This document shows positions 1 to 7,588 of a stretch of 64,000 nucleotides of DNA, one piece after another; within the stretch, counting starts at the first letter, position 1; each line of letters opens with the position of its first letter. The position numbers and the translations under genes are program-made. The stretch is taken from contig CAWEOP010000009.1 in NCBI GenBank assembly GCA_963810755.1, forward strand, positions 186,001-250,000, read 5' to 3'. The notes beneath the pieces are model-generated. The model did no database searches. It had not been told where the DNA came from and was given only the letters and a program-made list of their open reading frames with translations. The DNA is from FEN-1219 sp963810755. GTDB lineage: Bacteria; Pseudomonadota; Gammaproteobacteria; Steroidobacterales; Rariloculaceae.

Positions 1-621
1 CCGGATGTCCTCGGCAAGCGCTCTGCGGCACGACCGCCGCGGACGTTCTCGCGCCCCGTCGTTTGGGGAATCGCCGCGTCGTTCGTTGCCGCGCTCGCGG
101 GCGCGCTGCTCACGGTACTGATGCTCGGGCGCGACGCCGTCACAGACGGCTGGCAGCAGCACGCGCTCGTATTTCACGAATCGTATCTCGCCGCGCTCGA
201 CGCGAATCGCACGCCGCTGCTGGACGCGCGCGCGTCTTCTCCCACGGCGCTCGGCCAGTCGCTCGCAGCACTCGTCGACGACGAGCTCGTCGTCGTACCC
301 GACCTCTCCGAGCAGGGCTACGCACCGCAGGGAGCGCGGCTGATCGAGACGGCCGCGGGGCCGGTCGCTTACGTCATGTACGCGGGCGCGAACAAGCCCG
401 TGCTCGGGCTCGCGGTGCTGCGCTCGGCGCCGGACGACGACGGTGAGCAGCACATGCACCAGCACGGCGAGCTCAAGCTGCTGGAGTGGTCCGACGGCGA
501 GCACCGTTTCGGCGTCGGCGGCACGCACTCGGCCGCGTCGCTGCGCACGCTCGCAGATGCGGTGCAAGACTTCGCCACTGGCAGCTACGCCGTGCCCGAC
601 GCGAGTGATCCTTCGATCTGA
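1..621 (+). CDS. Anti-sigma factor, C-terminal part (5' end outside window)
   Basis: The frame is open from the first base, so the N-terminus lies upstream. The visible protein has a short basic stretch, one hydrophobic membrane segment (VVWGIAASFVAALAGALL, encoded about 58-111), and a roughly 160-residue extracytoplasmic domain ending at TGA 619-621. This layout matches membrane-bound anti-sigma factors of the ECF/RsiW type, whose missing N-terminal zinc-finger part binds the sigma factor in the cytoplasm. An ATG at 121 would give a protein lacking the membrane segment, so I prefer the open-frame reading. The assignment rests on architecture and on phrases such as AAGPVAYVMYAG; the cognate sigma factor would be expected just upstream. 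Confidence 0.7.
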   Translation, partial: PDVLGKRSAARPPRTFSRPVVWGIAASFVAALAGALLTVLMLGRDAVTDGWQQHALVFHESYLAALDANRTPLLDARASSPTALGQSLAALVDDELVVVPDLSEQGYAPQGARLIETAAGPVAYVMYAGANKPVLGLAVLRSAPDDDGEQHMHQHGELKLLEWSDGEHRFGVGGTHSAASLRTLADAVQDFATGSYAVPDASDPSI

Positions 622-755
622 GCCGCAGCCCCGCGGAATACCCTCCACCCCTCCCGCGTCTTTAGTGCATGACGCCGCAACTCGCGAGAGATGCAGCGTC
701 AGGTCCCGGCCGGAGGCGCCGGGGAAGCATCGAGGGACGACTGGAGGTTTTCGTC

Positions 756-1019
756 ATGAAGACGTTGTGTGCCGGATTGGCAGCGGTTCTGATCGTGTGT
801 GCTACGCCGACGTTCGCGGCGACGGCGAAGAAACCCGTCACGAGCACGGCGCCCAAGCACGAGCAAGTGATGACTCTGAAAGAAGCCGACAAGAACAGCG
901 ACGGCTACATCAGCCGCACTGAGGCTGACGCGTCGCCGGCCCTGAGCAAGCAATTCGCGACGCTCGACACGAACAAAGACGGCAAGTTGAGCTCGCAGGA
1001 GTACGCGAAGCACAAGTGA
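756..1019 (+). CDS. Small secreted EF-hand protein
   Basis: An 87-residue protein with a signal peptide (MKTLCAGLAAVLIVCATPTFA) and two EF-hand calcium loops near the C-terminus: DKNSDGYISRTE and DTNKDGKLSSQE, each with acidic residues at loop positions 1, 5 and 12 and the conserved glycine at 6. It is probably a periplasmic calcium-binding protein of unknown partner. The start at 756 is preceded by a GGAGG box at 743-747; an upstream in-frame ATG at 669 would add a non-signal-like arginine-rich leader and is less likely. A strong terminator follows immediately, so the gene is probably monocistronic. Confidence 0.85.
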   Translation: MKTLCAGLAAVLIVCATPTFAATAKKPVTSTAPKHEQVMTLKEADKNSDGYISRTEADASPALSKQFATLDTNKDGKLSSQEYAKHK

Positions 1020-1025
1020 CGCTCG

Positions 1026-1070
1026 GGCGGCCGGCCCGATCCACCCCCCAAGGGTCGGCCGCCATTTTTT
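1026..1070 (+). terminator. Rho-independent terminator after EF-hand gene
   Basis: A 12-base GC-rich arm at 1026-1037 pairs with 1052-1063 with one mismatch, and is followed by ATTTTTT at 1064-1070. Confidence 0.85.
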
Positions 1071-1144
1071 CCCGCCCGCCGCGCCGGCCTTTAGAAATAT
1101 CAAGTCTTTGCGCTCCGGCGAATGCAGGTATCATCCGATTCCTC

Positions 1145-1693
1145 ATGCGGACGAGCGACACACGGACGGGTTACGGCTGGATTTCGATCGCTCTGCATTG
1201 GATCACGGCGATCATCGTCCTAACGATCTGGTTCATCGGCAGCTCCATTCACGCGGACCCCGCGACTACCGAAAGCACGCTGCGACTGCACACGTCGATC
1301 GCGATCAGCGCGTACGCGCTGCTGTGGGTCCGTATCGTGTGGCGATTCAAGGTGGGACATCCGGGCCCGCTGCCGGGGCAGAAGGGCGTCTTTCACACGA
1401 TCGGGAAATACTGTCATTACGTAATGCTCGCCGCGATCGGCGCGATGTTGCTTTCGGGCCCGACGATGGCATGGGCGCGCGGCGACGAAATCCATGTGTG
1501 GAGCTGGTTCTCGATCGCACCTCCGTTCGCAACGAATATGAGCCTGTTCGACACGATGCATTCGATCCACCTGTGGTGCTCGCGCGTGATCATCATCGGC
1601 ACCGTCCTGCACCTCGGCGGCGTCTACAAGCATGCCGCATTCAATCAGGATGGCACCTTCGGCAAGATGCTCGTCCCGGCGCGCAAGGACTGA
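1145..1693 (+). CDS. Cytochrome b561 family protein
   Basis: A 182-residue integral membrane protein with about four hydrophobic segments and histidines placed as in bacterial cytochrome b561: ALHWITAI near the N-terminus, LRLHTSIAISAYALLW in helix 2, CHYVMLAAIGAMLLSG in helix 3 and HSIHLWCSRVIIIGTVLHLGG in helix 4. The paired histidines would hold two b-type hemes. These proteins shuttle electrons between the quinone pool and periplasmic acceptors such as superoxide or small redox partners; the exact partner is unknown here. ATG 1145 was chosen because the sequence from there reads as the normal family N-terminus, while the frame upstream crosses the terminator. Confidence 0.9.
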   Translation: MRTSDTRTGYGWISIALHWITAIIVLTIWFIGSSIHADPATTESTLRLHTSIAISAYALLWVRIVWRFKVGHPGPLPGQKGVFHTIGKYCHYVMLAAIGAMLLSGPTMAWARGDEIHVWSWFSIAPPFATNMSLFDTMHSIHLWCSRVIIIGTVLHLGGVYKHAAFNQDGTFGKMLVPARKD

Positions 1694-1740
1694 TTGCCGC
1701 TAGGCGCGCGCGCGAGTGATCGCGCTTCCGGCAGCTGCAA

Positions 1741-2808
1741 TCAGCGTTTGAGCTTCGGGTCGACCTTCGAACGCGCGCGCATCGCGCGGTGGATTTCCTT
1801 CCAACGCGCCTTCGTGCGCCCCGCGAGAATCGGGTCGCGTTTGCGCTCGCCTGCCGCGAGCTCGCGAAGCAGCTTGCGATAGCTCGCAAGCCGCTCGGCC
1901 GGCAACTCTCCCGAAGCAATCGCGGCCGCGACCGCGCAACCCGGCTCGCCTTCGTGCTTACAGTCGCGGAAGCGACAGCGCTCAGCGAATGCCTCCACGT
2001 CCACGAAGCTCGCCTCGACTCCACCCGCATCGTCGAGCAACCCGAGCTCGCGCAGCCCGGGAGTGTCGATCAGGATGCCGCCTTCGGCGAGCTCGATGAG
2101 CTGGCGCGCGCTGGTCGTGTGTCGCCCGCGGTCGTCGTTGCGCAAGCCCGCGACGGCTTGCACGTCTTTGCCGATCAAGCGGTTCGTGAGCGACGACTTG
2201 CCGACACCCGACGAGCCGATGAAGCCGATCGTGCGTCCCGGACGGATGTGGCTACGGAGCTCGTCGAGCCCAGCGCCCGTTGCCGCGCTCACGCGCACGA
2301 GCGGCACGCCAATCGCGACACGCTCGATCGCCTCGAGCATCGGGTCGAGATCCGAGCCGAGATCGATCTTGTTCAGCACGACGACAGGCTCGGCGCCGCT
2401 GCTCCACACGGCCGCCACGAAGCGCTCGAGGCGCCGCTCGTTGAAGTCGCGGTTCACGGCCGTGACGACGAAGAACACATCGACGTTGACCGCGACCACC
2501 TGCGCTTCGCCGGTAGTTCCGGCCGCGCGACGCAAGAGCGCGGTACGCCGCTCGAACACGCGTTGGATCGACGCGCGGTCCGCGCCGTCGATCACGGCGA
2601 CCCAGTCACCGACGACGGGCCTCTCGAGCTTGTCGCTCGATTCGCGCAGCTTCCCGCTCAAATCCGCGAGCGGCGCGCGGCACCCCGCGACGTGGAAGCT
2701 GCTCTGCCCTTCGGCGCTCACGCGCGCGGGCACCCAGCCCGCGCCGTCGAGCGCCGCGAGCTGGTTCGAGAAGAAATCGTCGAAGCCGAGTGAGGCTAGC
2801 GTGGACAA
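1741..2808 (-). CDS. rsgA: Ribosome small-subunit biogenesis GTPase RsgA
   Basis: A 355-residue circularly permuted GTPase that acts in late 30S maturation. The order of motifs is diagnostic: an N-terminal OB-fold (about 25-100), G4 NKID at 146-149, G1 GSSGVGKSS at 198-206, G3 DTPG at 248-251, then the C-terminal zinc site C278-x4-C283-x-H285-x5-C291. All key residues are present. The first codon appears to be TTG at 2808 with no clear ribosome-binding site, so the start is less certain than the identity. The gene is divergent from tRNA-Pro, about 100 bases away, and convergent with the cytochrome b561 gene. Confidence 0.95.
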   Translation of the reverse strand: MSTLASLGFDDFFSNQLAALDGAGWVPARVSAEGQSSFHVAGCRAPLADLSGKLRESSDKLERPVVGDWVAVIDGADRASIQRVFERRTALLRRAAGTTGEAQVVAVNVDVFFVVTAVNRDFNERRLERFVAAVWSSGAEPVVVLNKIDLGSDLDPMLEAIERVAIGVPLVRVSAATGAGLDELRSHIRPGRTIGFIGSSGVGKSSLTNRLIGKDVQAVAGLRNDDRGRHTTSARQLIELAEGGILIDTPGLRELGLLDDAGGVEASFVDVEAFAERCRFRDCKHEGEPGCAVAAAIASGELPAERLASYRKLLRELAAGERKRDPILAGRTKARWKEIHRAMRARSKVDPKLKR

Positions 2809-2907
2809 GCTGGAGTTCCGCGATTGGAGCCGGAATTATGCCGCTTCGCACCGATCGAAGTGCGAACCGTGCGGAAACGAATTGCGTTGTGCCACAATGC
2901 GCGCCCT

Positions 2908-2984
2908 CGGGGTGTAGCTCAGCCTGGTAGAGCACTGCGTTCGGGACGCAGGGGCCGTAGGTTCAAATCCTATCACCCCGACCA
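2908..2984 (+). tRNA. tRNA-Pro, anticodon CGG
   Basis: A complete cloverleaf: acceptor arm CGGGGTG pairs with CACCCCG at 2974-2980, D-arm with AGCCTGGTAGAGC, anticodon stem CTGCG/CGCAG enclosing loop TTCGGGA (anticodon CGG, reads CCG), T-arm with GGTTCAAATCC, discriminator A and encoded CCA at 2982-2984. The 3' half is the likely target of site-specific integration, because a near-identical copy occurs at 7851-7895. Confidence 0.97.
2940..2984 (+). repeat. Left attachment repeat (3' half of tRNA-Pro)
   Basis: These 45 bases, from the anticodon loop to CCA, recur at 7851-7895 with two differences. Downstream, a short ACTTAGC motif at 2996-3002 also recurs after the other copies. This is the arrangement left when a tyrosine-recombinase element integrates into a tRNA 3' end and restores the gene. 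Confidence 0.85.
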
Positions 2985-3462
2985 TTCGATCAAGTACTTA
3001 GCTGCTACTTCTCCTAGCGATTCGAGTTGAAGACCACGCCGCCTCGCGGCGTTCGACGCTAGTCAGCGTGGTTGACCGATTCGCTTCACGCCGTCTGTCC
3101 GGCGACGCGAAGGGCGCGCGCGTCGAAGCGCTGCGGACCTCCCCCGTCCGCGGCAATTCCACGTCGATGCTGCGTAAGGTTTGCGGCCGCATGGGGCACG
3201 ACCACGCGCAGCACCGTGTGGCGCTGCTCGCAGACTTGTTGCCGCTTCGATGAACCTTGCGAAACAAATGACCGTTCTTTCACAGCGGTCGCTCGGCTAT
3301 CCTCAAGGCGGTTACTCGATCGGCCGCTATCGACCCTAAGGAGACGATCACCGGGGCCAATGTATCGGCTGCTCTTGGCCTCACGTACGTAAGAATCCAG
3401 GCTCCAGTCGAATCGTGCGGCCCAAGGCAGCTTCACCTGATTCGGTGTGGAAATACTGGAAT
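2985..3462. other. Island left arm without genes
   Basis: I find no convincing coding sequence here. The first part follows the tRNA and includes the ACTTAGC tail motif at 2996-3002. Short open frames in this stretch have neither ribosome-binding sites nor recognisable sequence. It may be eroded remains of the element's integration module. Confidence 0.5.
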
Positions 3463-3463
3463 G

Positions 3464-3548
3464 GGCAGAATCTCGCTAAGAAGGCCAATCTTGGATTCTG
3501 GCTATGTGGCCACTTTCGGATTCTGCCGAATCAACTGTTAGGCGGCAC
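3464..3548 (+). other. attC-like site preceding first cassette (left half degenerate)
   Basis: The right core box GTTAGGCGGCAC at 3537-3548 is identical to that of the attC at 4053-4124. An imperfect hairpin lies upstream: GGCAGAATC at 3464-3472 pairs with GATTCTGCC at 3519-3527. I cannot find a matching left core (YYYAAC), so this may be an eroded attC of a lost cassette or the remnant of an attI. Confidence 0.55.
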
Positions 3549-3562
3549 TCACAGGAGTTGTT

Positions 3563-4063
3563 ATGAACTGGGACGCGATCGGTGCGATTGCAGATGCGGT
3601 TGGGGCCATCGCAGTCGTCGTAACGCTCATCTATTTGGCACTTCAGATTCGTCACAATACCCGCGCATCGAAGGCATCGGCAGTGAGTGCCAGCAATGTT
3701 TCGCTCAGAGAGAATCGGCGAGCTGTGTTAGCGTCGGCAGAGCTCACAAAGCTTTTCGTCTCGGGAAATACAGATCCGCCATCACTGTCAGAAATCGAGC
3801 GACATCGATACGCTCTGATGATGCTCAATGTAGCCGATGCCATGCTAGACAATTACACGCAGACGTTGGAAACAGACTTTTCTCCGGAGACGTGGCGCAC
3901 TCAGGGCGTATCGGCAGTCTTCCGCACGCTCGGCACCAAGGGCGGACGCTGGTTTTGGGAGAACTATTCCGGCTCCTATCCGGCTGCATTTCGGTACGAG
4001 ATCGACCGAGTTTTGAGCGCTGGACAAGCGAAAGAAGACCAGGCTGATGGTCGTGCCGCCTAA
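3563..4063 (+). CDS. Cassette-encoded membrane-anchored protein of unknown function (paralogue 1)
   Basis: A 166-residue protein beginning MNWDAIGAIADAVGAIAVVV, with one N-terminal membrane segment (about 5-28) followed by LQIRHNTRASKAS and a soluble helical domain. Proteins starting this way are often annotated as hypothetical and, as I recall, several are integron-cassette products; no function is established. The ribosome-binding site AGGAG lies at 3552-3556. The TAA stop lies inside the left core of the following attC (GCCGCCTAAC), as is common for cassettes. The next cassette encodes a clear paralogue (MNWDAIxAI, YLALQ, NT). Base composition is lower in GC than the flanking chromosome. 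Confidence 0.8.
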   Translation: MNWDAIGAIADAVGAIAVVVTLIYLALQIRHNTRASKASAVSASNVSLRENRRAVLASAELTKLFVSGNTDPPSLSEIERHRYALMMLNVADAMLDNYTQTLETDFSPETWRTQGVSAVFRTLGTKGGRWFWENYSGSYPAAFRYEIDRVLSAGQAKEDQADGRAA

Positions 4064-4124
4064 CAAAGGGATGGAGCTGACAGGCCAAATTGTCCTGCAG
4101 CTCATCCCGGATGTTAGGCGGCAC
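4053..4124 (+). other. Integron attC recombination site
   Basis: Perfect 12-base inverted ends, GTGCCGCCTAAC at 4053-4064 and GTTAGGCGGCAC at 4113-4124, hold the RYYYAAC and GTTRRRY core boxes. The inner arms GGGATGGAGCTGACAGG and CCTGCAGCTCATCCC pair except for two unpaired bases on one side, the extrahelical bases that give attC sites their polarity. The length of about 72 bases is typical. It lies exactly between the two cassette genes. Confidence 0.88.
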
Positions 4125-4138
4125 AAAGAGGTGAACGC

Positions 4139-4627
4139 ATGAACTGGGACGCGATTGCTGCAATAGGTTCAATCGTCGGATCCGTCGCGGTGGTATGGAC
4201 ACTCGCTTACCTCGCGCTTCAGATGAAGCAAAATACCAAGGCGTTGACGACCTCGACGTACGAGACGGCGATGGGGGGATTTAACGAGGTCATAGGCTTC
4301 CTGAACAACGATCCGACGACTTCTTCCTTGATGCGACGGGGATGGATAGATCCGAGCAGTCTGAGCGTGGAGGAAACGTATCGATTTACCATGCTGGTCC
4401 GCTACTACAGCAATCACGTATACAAACTCTTTCGGCTCTATGAAGGCGGTGTGTTCCCAGCGCACGAGTGGAAGCGAACTGCACGAGAGGCGGTGCAGTT
4501 CTTCTACTTGTTGCCCGCCGGCGTCGCCTTTCGGGAGAAGAATCAGTACTACGAGGATCTTTGGTCTGAGTTGGTGCGCCATGAAGGCGCGAGCATCTCG
4601 GATTTTTCATTCGGAACCCATGAGTGA
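4139..4627 (+). CDS. Cassette-encoded membrane-anchored protein of unknown function (paralogue 2)
   Basis: A 162-residue protein starting MNWDAIAAIGSIVGSVAVVW: one N-terminal membrane segment, then LQMKQNTKALTTS and a helical soluble domain rich in aromatic residues. It has the same layout as the gene at 3563 and is probably its paralogue, although the C-terminal halves have diverged. A GAGGTGA ribosome-binding site lies at 4127-4133. The gene is bounded by an attC on the left and a degenerate attC on the right, so it is the second cassette of a short array. The function is unknown; a toxin, immunity or stress role would be speculation. Confidence 0.8.
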   Translation: MNWDAIAAIGSIVGSVAVVWTLAYLALQMKQNTKALTTSTYETAMGGFNEVIGFLNNDPTTSSLMRRGWIDPSSLSVEETYRFTMLVRYYSNHVYKLFRLYEGGVFPAHEWKRTAREAVQFFYLLPAGVAFREKNQYYEDLWSELVRHEGASISDFSFGTHE

Positions 4628-4664
4628 CAATCAGCGCTCGAAGACCTGAGCTTTCGACGCAGAT

Positions 4665-4756
4665 GCCGCCTAACCACTGCATACAGCCGACGCCCCAGAC
4701 AGTCATCAAATTTGCATACACAAATTTGTCGCCTGTCTGGCGCGCGGCTGATTAAG
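4665..4756 (+). other. Second attC site, right end degenerate
   Basis: The left core GCCGCCTAAC at 4665-4674 equals that of the first attC. Long arms CAGCCGACGCCCCAGACAG (4684-4702) and CTGTCTGGCGCGCGGCTG (4733-4750) pair around an AAATTTG-rich loop. The expected right core GTTRRRY is replaced by GATTAAG, so this site looks damaged at the junction with the nitrile hydratase operon. Confidence 0.65.
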
Positions 4757-4770
4757 GGGAGAGGCGGGCT

Positions 4771-5445
4771 ATGAATGGCATCCATGACATGGGCGGACTG
4801 ACCAATTTCGGCCCGGTACTGCCCGAAGCTGACGAGCCGGTATTCCATCATGAATGGGAGCGACGGGCCTTCGCCCTGAACTATCTCGGCCTCGCCTTCG
4901 TCGGGCCGGTCGACCGGGTGCGCCACGCGATCGAGCGGATGGACGCTGTTGAGTACCTCACCACCAGCTACTACGAGCACTGGCTGCACTGCATCGAAGT
5001 GCTGACCCGGGAACTAGGCTATGTCACGGCCGAGGAGCTTGCCGCAGGGAGCTCCTTTGGAGAAATCACATTGCCGCACCCCGCGCCGGACGCGGCGATG
5101 GCAGAAGGTCTCGCGCGCAGCGGAATGCCGTCGCTGCGCGATGTCGGCATTGAACCGGCTTTCGCGGTTGGCCAGAGGATCCGTACGCGCAATTTCGAGA
5201 CTACCGGCCATACCAGGCTGCCGCGCTATGCGAGGGGAAAGCTCGGCACGGTGACTGCGTTCCACGGTTGCCACGTCTTTCCCGACACCATGGCCCACGA
5301 TCTGGGCGAGAACCCGCAGCCGCTATACACGGTGCGCTTCGAAGCCAGCGATTTGTGGGGAGACAATGTTACCCGACGGGACTGCGTCCATATCGACCTG
5401 TGGGAGTCATATCTGCAGGGCAATGAAGAGGGAGGACGCCCATGA
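4771..5445 (+). CDS. nthB: Nitrile hydratase beta subunit
   Basis: A 224-residue protein starting MNGIHDMGGLTNFGPV, the hallmark of nitrile hydratase beta subunits. FHHEWERRAFALN and YYEHWL follow near residues 27 and 70. The C-terminal SH3-like half has the family phrases RYARGKLGTV and LYTVRFEASDLWG. With the alpha subunit it forms the cytoplasmic heteromer that hydrates nitriles to amides. A GGGAGAGG box precedes ATG 4771. The stop overlaps the alpha start (ATGA at 5442-5445), implying translational coupling. The beta-alpha order is typical of cobalt-type operons. The gene follows directly after a degenerate attC. Confidence 0.96.
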   Translation: MNGIHDMGGLTNFGPVLPEADEPVFHHEWERRAFALNYLGLAFVGPVDRVRHAIERMDAVEYLTTSYYEHWLHCIEVLTRELGYVTAEELAAGSSFGEITLPHPAPDAAMAEGLARSGMPSLRDVGIEPAFAVGQRIRTRNFETTGHTRLPRYARGKLGTVTAFHGCHVFPDTMAHDLGENPQPLYTVRFEASDLWGDNVTRRDCVHIDLWESYLQGNEEGGRP

Positions 5446-6110
5446 GCGCGCACGATCACGACCATGAGCACGAGGATGGCCGCGTCCATGATGCGCCGCC
5501 CAACCCCTACCATCGCAGCAACCGCAATCCTCAGCAGAACGAGGTTCTGGCCCAGCGGGTAGCGAAGATCGAGAAGCTACTGACCGAGAAGGGTCTGGTC
5601 AACAAGGGCGCGCTCGACAGCATCGTAGATATCTACGAACACGACCTTGGCCCGATGAACGGCGCCAAGGTGGTCGCGCGAGCCTGGGTCGACTCGGCCT
5701 ATCGGCAGCGGCTGCTCGACGATGCGCCCGCCGCGATCGCCGAACTGGGATTCGGCGGGTTGCAGGGCGAACACCTGGTGGTAGTCGAGAACACTACCTG
5801 GGTGCACAACGTCGTCGTCTGCACCCTGTGCTCCTGTTACCCCTGGCCGGTGCTCGGCCTGCCGCCTGCCTGGTACAAGGATGCAGCATACCGTTCGCGC
5901 GTGGTCATCGATCCGCGCGGTGTGCTCGCAGATTTCGGCACCACGCTGGACAGCGATGTCGAGGTGCGCGTGTGGGACAGCAGCGCCGAGATCCGCTACC
6001 TGGTGCTGCCGGAGCGACCGGTGGGGACCGAAAGCCTTGGCGAAGTGGCGCTCGCTGCGCTGGTCGGGCGCGATGCGATGATCGGCGTGCGCAAGGTAGA
6101 GCCGGCATGA
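5442..6110 (+). CDS. nthA: Nitrile hydratase alpha subunit, cobalt type
   Basis: A 222-residue catalytic subunit. The metal-binding claw VCTLCSCYPWPVLG has C127, C130, S131 and C132 as ligands; threonine in CTLC is the cobalt-type signature (iron-type enzymes have serine). The later family phrases YRSRVV, VWDSSAE and MIGV are all present, so the protein is full length. The N-terminus is histidine- and aspartate-rich (MSAHDHDHEHEDG), which may help metal handling. It overlaps nthB and the accessory gene by four bases on each side. No dedicated cobalt transporter or amidase is seen next to it, so the resulting amide must be processed by genes elsewhere. Confidence 0.97.
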   Translation: MSAHDHDHEHEDGRVHDAPPNPYHRSNRNPQQNEVLAQRVAKIEKLLTEKGLVNKGALDSIVDIYEHDLGPMNGAKVVARAWVDSAYRQRLLDDAPAAIAELGFGGLQGEHLVVVENTTWVHNVVVCTLCSCYPWPVLGLPPAWYKDAAYRSRVVIDPRGVLADFGTTLDSDVEVRVWDSSAEIRYLVLPERPVGTESLGEVALAALVGRDAMIGVRKVEPA

Positions 6111-6403
6111 CCGTGCAGGGCAGGGCCAAACCTGAAATTGCCCAGATGAATGGCAAGCCGGCTCTTCCGCGCAAGAGCGGCGAACTGGTGTTCCACGACG
6201 AATGGGAGCGACGGGCCTTCGCCATGGCGGTGAACCTGGCCGAACAGGGCCTGTTCGACTGGAGCGATTTCCAGCGCGAGCTGATCCGCGCGCTTGCCCG
6301 CGCCGAAGCTGATGACAACCGCAACTCTGGCCGTGGCTATTACGAAAGCTGGCTGGCGGCGCTTGAGGCAGTGCTGGCCGAGAAGAGCCTACTGAACGGG
6401 TAA
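6107..6403 (+). CDS. Nitrile hydratase accessory protein (activator)
   Basis: A 98-residue protein in the position of the P14K/NhlE-type activator that delivers cobalt and matures the alpha subunit by subunit swapping. It shares FHDEWERRAFAMA and YYESWLAALEAVL with the N-terminal domain of the beta subunit (FHHEWERRAFALN, YYEHWLHCIEVL), as expected for this family, which derives from the beta N-terminal half. The start ATG 6107 overlaps the alpha stop (ATGA). The three genes therefore form one tightly coupled operon. Confidence 0.92.
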   Translation: MTVQGRAKPEIAQMNGKPALPRKSGELVFHDEWERRAFAMAVNLAEQGLFDWSDFQRELIRALARAEADDNRNSGRGYYESWLAALEAVLAEKSLLNG

Positions 6404-6589
6404 TGTCGAACAGCCGAATTAGAGAATGAATGACGCGGCGGTTCGGACGCGGTTTCAAAGTCTGCCATTCCGGATTGGACTTTCTATAAATCCGAATTGG
6501 TCGCGGGGAACGAGCAAGATCGACCCGATGCTGACATTCAACGCTTAGCTAGAATCGACCATTGGTAGCCGTGTCAGAAGGAAAACCGT

Positions 6590-7588
6590 ATGGCACGTAT
6601 CGCACCTAAGCCGCCAATCGAGATCGACGGCCCCGTAATCAAAGGGAGCATCAAACCCGTTCACCTTATCGAGCGTGTCACTGAGACAGAAGCGCTTTTC
6701 GTTTTGGCGCACGTGGCAGTCCCCAGAGTTGAGGCCAATGACTGGTCGTTGGAAATATGCGGCCTCGTAAGGCGAAGACTTACTTTTTCACTGGACGACT
6801 TGATGCGCTATCCGCAGCTTACCGTGGAAGCTATTCATGAGTGCGCCGGCAACCCTTTTGAACCGACGAACCCGACACGGCAGATCGCGAACGTAGTTTG
6901 GCGCGGGGTAGATTTGCAGAACCTGTTAGGTGCGGCAGGGGTCGATTCGTCGGCTACGCATCTTTGGGCGTACGGTCTCGACTATGGAGAGTTCGCCGGT
7001 AACGACGTGACGCACTACGTTAAGGATCTTCCCCTGTCACGAGTCGACGAGGGCGATGTTTTGGTTGCTCATGCGCTTAACGACGCACCGTTATCGCTTG
7101 AGCATGGCTACCCAGCGCGTTTGGTTGTGCCAGGGTTCTATGGGACGAACAGCGTTAAATGGATCTGTCGGCTTGAGCTTGCAGACTGTCGCCCAGAGGG
7201 ATTGTTCACTACGGAACTTTACAATGACCCGGTTGAAAGTGGAGGAACAAAGCCGGTCTGGGAGGTTGAGCCGGAAAGCATGTTCGCTTTCCCCGAGCCA
7301 GAGGCCAAACTAAATACTAGTGCACACAAGATCTGGGGCCGAGCGTGGTCGAGTTCTGAAATCGTTTCGGTCGAGGTCAGTTTCGATGGCGGTAAGGCCT
7401 GGAGCCCAGCGGAAGTGACGCGGCGCAATCAACGCTCCTGGCAAACGTTCTCAATTGGCTGGAAGCCACCAGCCGCTGGAAAGTATCGTCTCCAATGTCG
7501 TGCGTCCGATGAAACTGGAAGGACTCAGCCTCCTGCTGGGGCACGCAACGCCATTTACTCAGTCGATGTCGTTGTGGAGCCGACGTAG
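6590..7588 (+). CDS. Sulfite-oxidase-family molybdopterin enzyme
   Basis: A 332-residue protein of the sulfite oxidase/YedY superfamily: a molybdopterin-binding domain (about 45-210) with the cysteine ligand in HECAGNPFEP (C85), DYGEFAGNDVTHYV and the substrate-site phrase HGYPARLVVPGFYGTNSVKW, followed by a C-terminal dimerisation domain (about 230-330, HKIWGRAWSSSEIVSVEVSFDGG). There is no signal peptide and no heme domain, so unlike typical SorA it appears cytoplasmic; the substrate is unknown. It lies 186 bases after the nitrile hydratase operon. Its GC content is visibly lower than that of chromosomal neighbours, in keeping with transfer. It may have its own promoter. Confidence 0.88.
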   Translation: MARIAPKPPIEIDGPVIKGSIKPVHLIERVTETEALFVLAHVAVPRVEANDWSLEICGLVRRRLTFSLDDLMRYPQLTVEAIHECAGNPFEPTNPTRQIANVVWRGVDLQNLLGAAGVDSSATHLWAYGLDYGEFAGNDVTHYVKDLPLSRVDEGDVLVAHALNDAPLSLEHGYPARLVVPGFYGTNSVKWICRLELADCRPEGLFTTELYNDPVESGGTKPVWEVEPESMFAFPEPEAKLNTSAHKIWGRAWSSSEIVSVEVSFDGGKAWSPAEVTRRNQRSWQTFSIGWKPPAAGKYRLQCRASDETGRTQPPAGARNAIYSVDVVVEPT

